NCBI GenBank assembly: GCA_003427395.1
Contig: BFEA01000082.1
Location: 757,503 to 784,313 of the forward strand
DNA: 26,811 nt
Reading direction: 5' to 3'
Source: Chara braunii
Taxonomy: Eukaryota; Streptophyta; Charophyceae; Charales; Characeae
Shown one piece after another: positions 9,075 through 17,237 of this stretch. Each line of letters begins with the position of its first letter. Positions within the stretch are counted from its first letter, which is position 1. The notes beneath the pieces were generated by a model. The model searched no databases and was not told where the DNA came from. It saw only the letters and a program-made list of their open reading frames with translations. The position numbers and the translations under genes were made by a program.

Positions 9075-9515
9075 CTAAGCTACCGTTTTGAGAGTCAATC
9101 TCATAGGGATGGTGTATGGTTTCCCTCCCGTATTCCGAAGGACAATCGATCGTCTTTCAAAGTCTAGGTTGGCCCACAACGCCGTGAGAACAGGTAGTCC
9201 CAAAAGAACGTTATATGTGCTTACATCTAATACGGCGACATCTCCCATGGCATGTATCTTTCCCAATCGAAATGCCACGTTGGTCATTCGTCCCACTGTC
9301 TTGATTTTTTCTTCATCCGCGGAGACGAGATGATCCTTCTCTGTCGGCATGATCACATCGTTTCATCTTCCCACTCTTTCTACTACCCTTAGCGAGATAG
9401 CCAAGATGGCGGCTCCTGAGTCGATGATGGCATTGTACGGAATTCCCCAGACCTCGATGTCACATTCGACGGATTTCCACGAGATTGCTTTGATCCGCCG
9501 GAAGTGATCATCTTT
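9075..9515 (-). pseudogene. E1 aspartic protease (retropepsin-like), broken
   Basis: On the minus strand the frame reads DHFRRI, WKS.ECD.EVWG and then IIDSGAAILAIS, where DSG is the retropepsin catalytic triad (Asp codon 9422-9420). A TGA follows in GR*ND, where E2 has GRLNS, and then the frame continues through SADEE, a VLDVSTYNVLLGLPVL block (flap-distal strand and the second hydrophobic-hydrophobic-Gly) and TGGKP. It aligns throughout with the E2 protease at about 23450-23848. It would cut the Gag-Pol polyprotein. It is out of frame with gag, which ends at 9521. One internal stop and the frame change make it a pseudogene. Confidence 0.85.
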
Positions 9516-9520
9516 GGGTA

Positions 9521-11053
9521 TTAGTCCCAATCGTATAGATTCTGACGTACTGGCAGGGTTCGGTTGTCCTCTTGGTCAGGGGCTTTTCCTTTCGTGTTCG
9601 CCGTTCTCGCAAGAGCGAATCGTTTTTTATTCGCCTTGCAGTGTTGCAACATGCACTCGTTAGCCTGTTCCGAAATGGACAACAGATGTCCGATCGGGAG
9701 GGGAATGCGGTGATCCAGAGCGCAGACGACGTTCAGAACATCTATTTTCCCTGTGACGAAGGTGTGTCCTCCAGATTCCATTGCCCCTGGAGAGGGTCTC
9801 CATTCTGCCACCTCCCGCTGTTCATGGGTGGGTCTAATAGTCCCGATCATTCCCAACCCCGGATATCCTAATGTCACGTACTGGTCTAGAGGAATAAGCT
9901 TTGTAACTTCTTCTGTAGTGGCTAATGTACTCCCTCCTCCTTCCATTTCTTCCAACATCGCTCCTACTCTTCCTGGCCCATTATCGATGGGTGCCGCAGC
10001 TACAGGGGCGGCCCCAACTCGCGGTTGCGCGGGTCGCTGCGGGCAATCCCGAACTATGTGTCCCGGTTGATGACACGTAAAACAAACGTTCAGATTGACA
10101 CGAACGGCTCCGGCTGCTAAGGCAGAGGCCAATCCCTGCTGTATTGGGGCAGCTCGTACAGCTATGGGACGCATCGATCTCATCATCGATTCGATTCCAG
10201 CTTTGTGTTCACGTTGCTCCTTCTTGCTTTCTTGAATTAAGTTGATCAGTGTTTTGGTTAGTTTTAGTATAGCAGCTGATTCGTTCGATCGTGCGGGGTT
10301 TTCCACCGGTGTTGGGCGCGTAGTCATCACGGGGATGGGCATTCCCGTGATCATACTATGAGTCGTTTGTTTAGGTGCGATCTGTTCCAAATAGGTGACG
10401 GGACCGGACACAAATCCCATACTTTCGAACTTGTTTTGCAGCGTGGCTAACTCGGCCTTGGCACTAGCTAACTCCGATGAATCCTCCTCCCGTGGGTAGT
10501 CTTCCCCTTCTAGGAATCTCGCGGCGAACTTTAGCTCCATTTCTTCCACGGAGGCCATAATATGTTGCAGCGTATGATTGATGGGGGATAACTATTTACG
10601 CAGCTTCGCCCTCATCGTCCTGCTGCGGAGTCCATCGATAAATAAGTCTCTTCCTACATGCTCTCCTCGCTCTGTTTTTATGAACATTCAATAAAATCTG
10701 TTGCGGTATTCCGTGACGGATTCGAGAGGTTTTTGAACTCGATCTTTAATCATGAAGAGAGCCTGTTCGGGATGAATATAATCAAATCAATTCAAAAAGT
10801 CCCGCTCGAATGTCGGGAGATCAATCCAAACATAGGTACTAGACCAGTGATGTGCATCTCCTCCCAATCGGGGTTGGATGTTAATCTGTGCTTCATCGTT
10901 ATCATACTGCAGGGCTCGGAGTGTGGCCAACCATGCTCCGGCGAGATGATGTGCCAGGTCAAAAAGGTAGAGATCGGGTGGGGCCACAAGTGCCCGTGCT
11001 CGTGGTGCAGGCGTCGACTGAGCTTGATTGGGATTTTGTTGATTGGCGTTCAT
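9521..11053 (-). pseudogene. gag: E1 gag: capsid and CCHC nucleocapsid, three stops
   Basis: One minus-strand frame runs from ATG 11053 to the stop at 9521, interrupted by TGA, TGA and TAG between about 10787 and 10590. The N-terminal part reads DLPTFERDF, then HPEQAL and ESVTEYRNRFY, then FIDGLRS and MRAKLRK. This is the pattern of the Ty3-type retrotransposon gag (capsid) domain. The second part (ATG 10558) has a coiled-coil-prone Glu/Lys-rich segment at residues 100-125 and one zinc knuckle CFTCHQPGHIVRDC at residues 159-172 (10084-10043, CX2CX4HX4C). After the knuckle is a Pro/Ala-rich linker and a region shared with E2 (residues about 230-320). The start is 145 bp downstream of the PBS, as expected. 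The stops make it non-functional. Confidence 0.9.
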
Positions 11054-11197
11054 GTTGGTCGCCTGCCGAGCACCCGACCTATTTCTCGTGACTATAGGAT
11101 CGCGGCGCGGCGCGTTCCGCGCTCGGGGGCGTCCTCTGTTAACCAGGTCGCTCTACACTAATCGCCTATCTGTTAAGCCTGGAGCCTGCCACGTGTT

Positions 11198-11209
11198 GCT
11201 CTGATACCA
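11198..11209 (-). promoter_or_regulatory. Primer-binding site of E1 (initiator tRNA-Met)
   Basis: The minus strand reads TGGTATCAGAGC. This is the standard plant retrotransposon PBS, complementary to the 3' end of plant initiator tRNA-Met, where minus-strand DNA synthesis is primed. It sits directly downstream of L1 and 145 bp before gag, which fixes the orientation and the LTR boundary to within 1-2 bp. Confidence 0.9.
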
Positions 11210-11551
11210 ACCTCACGACCAACGCAACTTCCTGGTCGGAGTGGGATGGGGGCCCGAAAGTGTGCAAAAAAGGGGGTGTGCCAAGGATTTTAGGAAAGTG
11301 GGGGTGGAGTTCCAGGTCGGGACTGAGATCTCCTGTGACAAGTTTCAGGGGGTATAGGTGCAAAGAGGGTATACTCAGAAAGAGGGGGGGGGGTTGCTGA
11401 TGTCGTGCAGCATAAGGCAGATGGCGTGAGCAGGGCATCTCACGCTAAAATTTTGGGGCACTTTCCTGCTATCGTCGTACTGGTAAATCTAAACACTCTT
11501 GCATTCTCGAACAAATTCCAACAACATTGCCCCTGCCAACAGGTTTAACTT

Positions 11552-12055
11552 TTAAGGTCGAAAAGAAAGGTGGGGGAAGCACCATCGTCGCTGATTTCGT
11601 CTTCGGGGAGGGTCACGCGGTTCGGCCAGTTGTCGGCGCCGCACGTAACAGGCTTTGGATTCCGCCGAGGCGGGCCGTACGTAGAGGTTGTGCAATCGCT
11701 GCTCAGCTTGGGTTCGAGTCAGTCGGGTAGTTCCCGAAGCTCGGCTCGCCCGGTGATGATGACAACCCTCGCACGGCGGGCTGGGCCAGTAGCGACCTAT
11801 GGAATTCTACGGTACCACTGTGAGTTCGTGATATGGGAGGAGGAGATGGAAGGGAGGGAAACTGGTAGTAATTACGACGAAGTCGGGGGATATGAAATAT
11901 TGGGTGTTATAGGTTTCCGGGTAGTCGGGGCACCTGGGGTCACTAGTTATGGCATAGTGAAATCCTTGGCACATAATCGGCCGTTTTCTGTTAGGCAAGG
12001 GAGTTCCGGATTTCTTAAATTTCCCCGTCGTCTGAGTTGTTCGCCCTCCCAATAC
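11552..12055 (-). pseudogene. Protein-coding region inside LTR L1, unknown family, one TAG
   Basis: A minus-strand frame of 168 codons opens after a TGA (12058-12056) and closes at TAA (11554-11552), with a single TAG at 11809-11807. It has no ATG near its start, so initiation is unclear. Two blocks match the E2 LTR frame. The first is FVVI.T.FP....LLLP..EL.V.P, where 14 of 15 identical residues use different codons. The second is a gapless 59-residue block starting WP...C..C, with RP..., (E/D)SK.C and L...RD. The TAG falls where E2 has Trp. I recognise no known domain; CXXC plus a later Cys could bind metal, but this is a guess. It is not gag, protease, RT or integrase, and it lies upstream of the PBS. 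The conservation of protein over codons shows it once was translated. Confidence 0.7.
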
Positions 12056-12981
12056 TCACGATATTCCGGGTCCCCTAGATTTTCGTAGTCGGACGCCTAG
12101 GAAGGAGATCTTGCAGCCATGTCTGTTTAGTAAGCCGCACCCCCCACATCCTTACACGAGGTTAAAGCTGACTTTCGCAAGCGAGCGCGTACGTGGCGAC
12201 TCGGCTCTCTCGAGCTCGCGAACGTACGCACGCGCGTACGTAAGGAACAACTGATTGGTTTCGTGTGCCGGTCGCATTTAACCATAGGTGCAAATATCCT
12301 ACCAATCACTACATGTCATACATGTGACGCAAAAGGAGGAATGAGGGGATAATCGACAGTTGGACTTCAGACATCCGAAGTGAGCATTCCCAATCAAACC
12401 AGATCGCATAACTCATGCAGGCGAATACTGGTCAGAGACAACACAGGCATCGCACAACAAATCGAAAAGATCGCTAACAAAAGAGAACCTACATGTATTC
12501 CATGCATACATACGGAGCAAAATAACAAGGAAAATCCGAGACAATTTACCACAGAAATTCAAAGGAGAAGGGTCGTGATAGAGAGATCGACCATATCAGA
12601 ATCCAAAATTGTACAGATGAACAGAGGAAATGAAAGGAACAACAAAAAAAAGCCTTATCCCACACTCACACCACTGTTCTCTCGTTCCCTCTCTCCTGTT
12701 GCGGGCAGTCCGTCGCCTCGCATCAACACCCACGATACTGGCAGTCCGTCGCCGCGTATCAACACAGAGTTGTCACCCCGCTTGGTTCAGGCATGCAAGC
12801 CAGGTTCGTCCGTGCGCCACAGTCCACCGCGGCTCCGCACGTCAACTCCTCATACCTGACACCAGCTCGTCGGATCGCCCAACTCTAACAATCACTCACC
12901 TTCCAAACTTGCTCATTAGCCGACCCTCACGATCACGCTAACCTCGAAATTCTTAGAGAGTAAACGAATCGCGCTTGTGAA

Positions 12982-12989
12982 ATTTATAG
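12982..12989 (-). promoter_or_regulatory. TATA box of LTR L1
   Basis: The minus strand reads CTATAAAT in GTATGCTATAAATTTCAC. The box and its surroundings are identical in L2 (15001-14994), and a similar box in related context occurs in the plus-strand LTR at 19773-19780. Transcription would start about 30 bp downstream (near 12955) and run through the LTR reading frame into gag. Confidence 0.6.
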
Positions 12990-13738
12990 CATACATGCCT
13001 GCGCGAAAGGTGTGGGATTAAGCCCAGATGAACAAGAAGAGAAGAGAGGAAGTGCCTACGTCTGCATGGCTAGACCGCGGTGCGGGGGTCGTAGCCACAC
13101 TCCACGCATCGATCCGGTCATGCAAGCGCTTCAGTCAATTAGAACAATGTGAGACGAGAAAGACGAAGAAGAAGAAGGTGGGTAACATAGGAGAACCAAG
13201 AAAGAAGAAGGATTACAGTTGCGATCGCGCCCGCCAAAAATGACAGTTGCACAAGATTAACAGCGTGATCCAGTCAGAACCCAGTTCCCCACGCAACAAG
13301 ATATGTGCGAACGCTGCGCGTCAAAATTCAGTGTACCTAAATTCTTAGTCAAAGTCCTAATTGCAAAAGGAAATTTCGAAAAGAAAAACAATTTCGAGAG
13401 CCCGCGGGGGCTCGACATCAGTTAAAAACTCAAAAACGATATTCCAGCGTGATGATCGCGCCAAAATTCCCAGTGCTCACAGTAGAACAAAAAAAGAAAA
13501 GAAAAAACTATGGTAAAGTTATTTCTCGCGGCCGTCATGGCGCAGTCACTCAATCGTCGGCGCGGGGCTTTCCCGGCACCGGACCACGGAATTCCAACAA
13601 AAACAAAAGGGAAGCGAGGTATCCATACAACTTGCCCAACTGAAGCCTTCTTACGCCCGTCACCCATTAAAGCCCTCCTGTTTCCCCCACAACAGCCTCG
13701 CGCAGGAAGTCGCGCGGCACAAAAAGTGGTTCATCACA

Positions 13739-13796
13739 TATATGACGCCCTGGTGCGGTGAGCGTGAATCGAACACGCGACCTCGCTCCGATACCA
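13739..13796 (-). mobile_element. PBS and 46-bp internal stub of the L2 element
   Basis: The minus strand reads TGGTATCGGAGC (13796-13785), one base from the initiator-Met PBS and identical to the PBS of E2. It is followed by about 46 bp before L1 begins. Those 46 bp include GCGTG-TTCGATT-CACGC, a perfect tRNA T-arm shape, followed by an acceptor-like TCACCGCACCA. So the element to which L2 belonged keeps almost no internal region. Confidence 0.7.
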
Positions 13797-14164
13797 ACCT
13801 CACGCCCAACGCGACTTCCTGGTCGGGGTGGGATAGGGGCCCGGAAGTGCACAAAAAAGGGGGTGTGCCAAGAATTTTAGGAAAGTGGGGGTGGAGTCTC
13901 AGGTCGGAACTGAGATCTCCTGTGACAAGTTTCAGGGGTATAGGTGCAAAGAGGGTATACACAGAAAGAAGGGGGGGGGTTGCTGATGTTGTGCAGCATA
14001 AGGCAGATGGCGTGCGCAGGGCATCTCAGGCTAAAATTGCAGGGCACTTTCCCGATATCGCCGTACCGGTAGATCTAAACACTCTTACATTCTCGAACAA
14101 ATCCCAACAACATTACCCCTACCAACCGATTTAACTCTTAAGGTCGAAAAGAAGAGGGGGGGAA

Positions 14165-14332
14165 TCACCATTGCCGCTGATTTCGTCTTCGGGGTCGGTC
14201 GCGCGGTTCGGCCAGTTGTTGGCGCCGCTCGTAACAGGCTTCCGATTCCGCCAAGGTGGGCCGTACGCGGAGGCTGTGCAATCGCTGCTCAGCTTCGGTT
14301 CGAGTCTGTCGGGTAGTTCCCGAAGCTCGACG
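14165..14332 (-). pseudogene. C-terminal remnant of the LTR reading frame in L2
   Basis: The minus-strand frame reads RASGTTRQTRTEAEQRL, then RVRPT, ES.ACY, QLAEPRD and RRRNQRQW, matching the C-terminal third of the L1 LTR protein with few changes. The upstream part, including the LLLP and CXXC blocks, was removed by the deletion that distinguishes L2 from L1. It serves as a third sequence for judging which residues are conserved (RP, ES, AC, L.EPRD). Confidence 0.65.
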
Positions 14333-14993
14333 CACCCGATGGCGCAAAAGGAGGAAAGAGGGGATAATCGACAATTGGACCCTAGACATCCAAAGTGAGC
14401 ATTCCCAATCAAACTTGATCGAATAACTCATGCAAGCGAACACTGGTCAGAGACAACACAGGCATCGCAAAACAGATCAAAAAGATCGCTAACAAAAGAG
14501 AACCTACATTTATTCCATGCATACATACCGAGCAAAACAACAAGGAAAATCCGAGACAACGTACAAACGAATTTCAAAGGCGAAGGGCCGTGATAAAAAG
14601 ATCGGCCATATTAGAATCCAAAATTATACAGATAAACAAAGGAAATGAAAGGAACAACAAAAAGAAGCCTTATCCCACACCGAGAACACTGTTCTCTCCC
14701 TCTCTCCCGTTGCGGGCAGTCCGTCACCTCGCATCGACACCCACGATACTGGCAGTCCGTCGCCACGTATCAACGTAGAGTTGTCACCCCGCTTGGTTTA
14801 GGCATGCAAGCCAAGTTCGCCCGTGCGCCACAGTCCGTTGCGGCCCCGCACGTCAACCGCGCATACTCGGCACCAGCTTGTCTGATCGCCCAACTCTCAC
14901 ACCCACTCACCTTCCAAACTTGCTCGTTAACCGACCCTCACTGATCACGCTAACCTCGAAATTCTTAGAGAGCAAACTAATCACGCTTGTGAA

Positions 14994-15001
14994 ATTTATA
15001 G
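14994..15001 (-). promoter_or_regulatory. TATA box of LTR L2
   Basis: The minus strand reads CTATAAAT in the same context as the L1 box (12989-12982), with the upstream GCGCAGGCATGTATG also conserved. Confidence 0.6.
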
Positions 15002-15752
15002 CATACATGCCTGCGCGAAAGGTGTGGGATTAAGCCCAGATGGACAATAAGAGAAAAGAGGAAGTGCCTACGTCTGCATAGCCAGGCCATGGCGCCGGGG
15101 TCGTATCCACACTCCACGCATCAATCCGGTCATGCAGGCGCTTCAGCCAATTAGAACAATGCGAGACGAGAAAAACTAAGAAAGAAGAAGGCGGGTAACA
15201 TAGGAGAACCAAGAAAGAAGAAGGATTACAGTTGCGATCGCGCCCTCCAAAAACGACAGTTGCACAAGATTAAATGTGCGACCCAGTCAGAACCCAGTTC
15301 CCCATGCAACAAAATGCGTGAGAACGCTACGCGTCAAAATTCGGAGTACCTAAATTTCTAGTCAAAGTCCTAATTGCAAAAGGAAATTTCAAAAAGAAAA
15401 ACAATTCCGAGAGCCCATAGGGGCTCGACACCAGTTAAAAATTCAAAAACGATATTCCAGCGCGATGATCGCGCCAAAACTCCCAGTGCTCACAGCAGAA
15501 CAAGAAGAGAAAAAAAAAAGCTATGGTACAGTTATTTCCCGCGACCATCATGGCGCAGTCACTCAATCGTCAGCGCGGGGCTTTCTTGGCGCCGGCCCAA
15601 CGAATTCCAACAAAAACAAAAGGGAAGCGAGGGTATCCATGTAACTTGCCCAACCGAACCCTGCTTACGCCTGTCACCCTTCAAAGCCCTCCCGTTTCCC
15701 CCACAACAGCCTCGTGCAGGAAGTCGAGTGGCACAGAAAGTGGTTCGTCACA

Positions 15753-15884
15753 ACTACGTCCGCCTCGAGGAGCATTCGCACCGTAGTTCGTAGGGCATTC
15801 ACGAGAAAAGTGCCTCGCCTCGTGACACGTATAACATCGACGCACAGGGATGAAGTCGGGGTTAGACATAGTGAAACGCTGCAC
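15753..15884 (-). pseudogene. Gag zinc-knuckle fragment interrupted by L2
   Basis: The minus-strand frame from ATG 15884 contains CYTCHEARHFSREC (15836-15795), a CX2CX4HX4C nucleocapsid knuckle with one odd residue (Ala instead of the usual Gly before Arg-His). The flanks differ from the E1 and E2 gag proteins. The frame runs directly into the outer end of L2 at 15752, so L2 appears to have inserted into, or recombined with, the gag of another element. Nothing recognisable of that element is seen upstream. Confidence 0.65.
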
Positions 15885-16029
15885 CTACTATTACCACAGT
15901 AGAGGCAGTGGGAAAGAGAAAAAAACATGTCTATGGCGACAGGTGAGACAACAGCAAAGAGACGAATAGAGAAGTAAGACCCGGAAAAGGCAGCTTTCGA
16001 TAATGTCGATAAAGTCTCACAACCACACT

Positions 16030-16120
16030 ACCATAGTCCTTTTGGTATAGCGGTTACCAGAGTGGCCCGGGGTCACTTGCCCGACCGAGCCAAAAATAAA
16101 TAAAAAAGTAAAAAGTAAAA
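16030..16120 (+). mobile_element. tRNA-like, A-tailed SINE-like sequence (candidate)
   Basis: TTGGTATAGCGGTTACCAGAG carries a good polymerase III A-box (TGGTATAGCGG, 16043-16053). About 18 bp after it, GGTCACTTGCCC (16071-16082) is a weak B-box match (7 of 12 to GGTTCGAATCCC). GACCGAGCC and then an A-rich (AAATAAATAAAAAAG) tail follow. The size and order suit a tRNA-derived SINE head or a tRNA pseudogene. A true tRNA is excluded by length and the missing T-arm. Confidence 0.4.
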
Positions 16121-16247
16121 CAATTATTTTAAAATTTTATTTTTTATTTTTAATTTATTGAAGAATTTCGATGTAACCCTGAGGCAAAAGTTGTTCAGTT
16201 TATTTTTTTGGATTTTTTGGAACTTTTTTTTTTTTTTTTTTTTTGGG
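16121..16247. other. AT-rich run into assembly gap
   Basis: AT-rich sequence ends in T18 and GGG before the N run. No gene is seen. Confidence 0.7.
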
Positions 16248-16811
16248 NNNNNNNNNNNNNNNNNNNNNNNNNNNNNNNNNNNNNNNNNNNNNNNNNNNNN
16301 NNNNNNNNNNNNNNNNNNNNNNNNNNNNNNNNNNNNNNNNNNNNNNNNNNNNNNNNNNNNNNNNNNNNNNNNNNNNNNNNNNNNNNNNNNNNNNNNNNNN
16401 NNNNNNNNNNNNNNNNNNNNNNNNNNNNNNNNNNNNNNNNNNNNNNNNNNNNNNNNNNNNNNNNNNNNNNNNNNNNNNNNNNNNNNNNNNNNNNNNNNNN
16501 NNNNNNNNNNNNNNNNNNNNNNNNNNNNNNNNNNNNNNNNNNNNNNNNNNNNNNNNNNNNNNNNNNNNNNNNNNNNNNNNNNNNNNNNNNNNNNNNNNNN
16601 NNNNNNNNNNNNNNNNNNNNNNNNNNNNNNNNNNNNNNNNNNNNNNNNNNNNNNNNNNNNNNNNNNNNNNNNNNNNNNNNNNNNNNNNNNNNNNNNNNNN
16701 NNNNNNNNNNNNNNNNNNNNNNNNNNNNNNNNNNNNNNNNNNNNNNNNNNNNNNNNNNNNNNNNNNNNNNNNNNNNNNNNNNNNNNNNNNNNNNNNNNNN
16801 NNNNNNNNNNN
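16248..16811. other. Assembly gap (564 N)
   Basis: Undetermined bases bounded by a poly(T) run and a CA repeat, both typical causes of assembly breaks. Open frames drawn through it are meaningless. Confidence 0.99.
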
Positions 16812-16910
16812 GCACACACATACACACATTCACACACACATACACACACACACACATACACGCATTCACGCACACATACACACACACACACACACATTCA
16901 CACACATACT
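16812..16910. repeat. (CA)n-rich microsatellite
   Basis: CACA runs interrupted by CATA and CATTCA at roughly regular intervals (a compound ACAC/ACAT/ATTC array). Confidence 0.95.
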
Positions 16911-17237
16911 AATCGTCCTTGCAAAATAACAGTACTATTTTAATTTATTATTTTAAATTTTTTCATTCCTTAATTTTTTCCTTATTACACAANAAANAAA
17001 AAANAAAAAANACATAAAANTGAANAAAANAAAGAACTTCCAACAACCCCCCCCCCCCCCCCCCAAAAAACTTCGTTTTTTAATTTTTAATTTCTCCTCT
17101 CCATCTTTTCTGTTTTTTTTNNTTTATNATTTAAAAAAATTCATTGTTTCCTTAAAACAAATATAGGGTTGTAGGGTTTGAAAAACCCTACCAACCCCAT
17201 ATATATATATACATATATATATATAGCCTATTACTTT
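16911..17237. repeat. Low-complexity stretch with poly(C) and a hairpin
   Basis: Contains AT-rich DNA with many single N bases and a C18 run at 17047-17064. At 17166-17197 is a palindrome: GGGTTGTAGGGTTT and AAACCCTACCAACCC around GAA, 14 paired bases with one bulge, flanked by ATATA on both sides. It then passes into a short TA tract. TAGGGTTT resembles one plant telomere unit, but only one unit per arm is present. Confidence 0.8.

Larger units (their letters stand above)
11211..13738 (-). mobile_element. L1: 5' LTR of element E1 (about 2.5 kb)
   Basis: The block is repeated in L2 (13797-15752) at roughly 90 percent identity by eye, from TGTGATGAACC at the 13738 end to ...GTGAGG next to the PBS. 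L1 is about 573 bp longer because L2 lacks about 11750-12325. A TATA box lies at 12989-12982. By position the transcribed leader therefore includes the protein-coding region at 12055-11552. The outer end begins with TG as LTRs do, but the PBS-proximal end reads GTGAGG rather than the usual CA, so the exact 3' boundary is uncertain. A CCG-rich direct doublet (GGCAGTCCGTCGCC) occurs near 12705 and 12740. Confidence 0.8.
13797..15752 (-). mobile_element. L2: second LTR of the same family
   Basis: Collinear with L1 from the PBS side (CCTCACGCCCAACGCGACTTC) to GGTTCGTCACA at 15752, except for loss of about 573 bp that removes the first two thirds of the LTR reading frame. It is joined to the stub and PBS on one side and to a foreign gag fragment on the other. 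The two LTRs differ at about one base in ten, so they did not arise from one recent insertion. Plus-strand open frames across it are shadows. Confidence 0.82.

Noticed and set aside
12380-12941. Plus-strand frames of 100-160 codons inside L1 (and similar ones in L2)
   Set aside because: They are antisense to the LTR transcript, not conserved in phase between L1 and L2, and have no domain.
13741-13796. A complete tRNA gene on the minus strand
   Set aside because: Only a T-arm and acceptor-like end are present; there is no D-arm, anticodon arm or pairing 5' acceptor strand at the right distance.
16124-16943. Frames running through the gap
   Set aside because: They are made of undetermined bases plus CA repeat.
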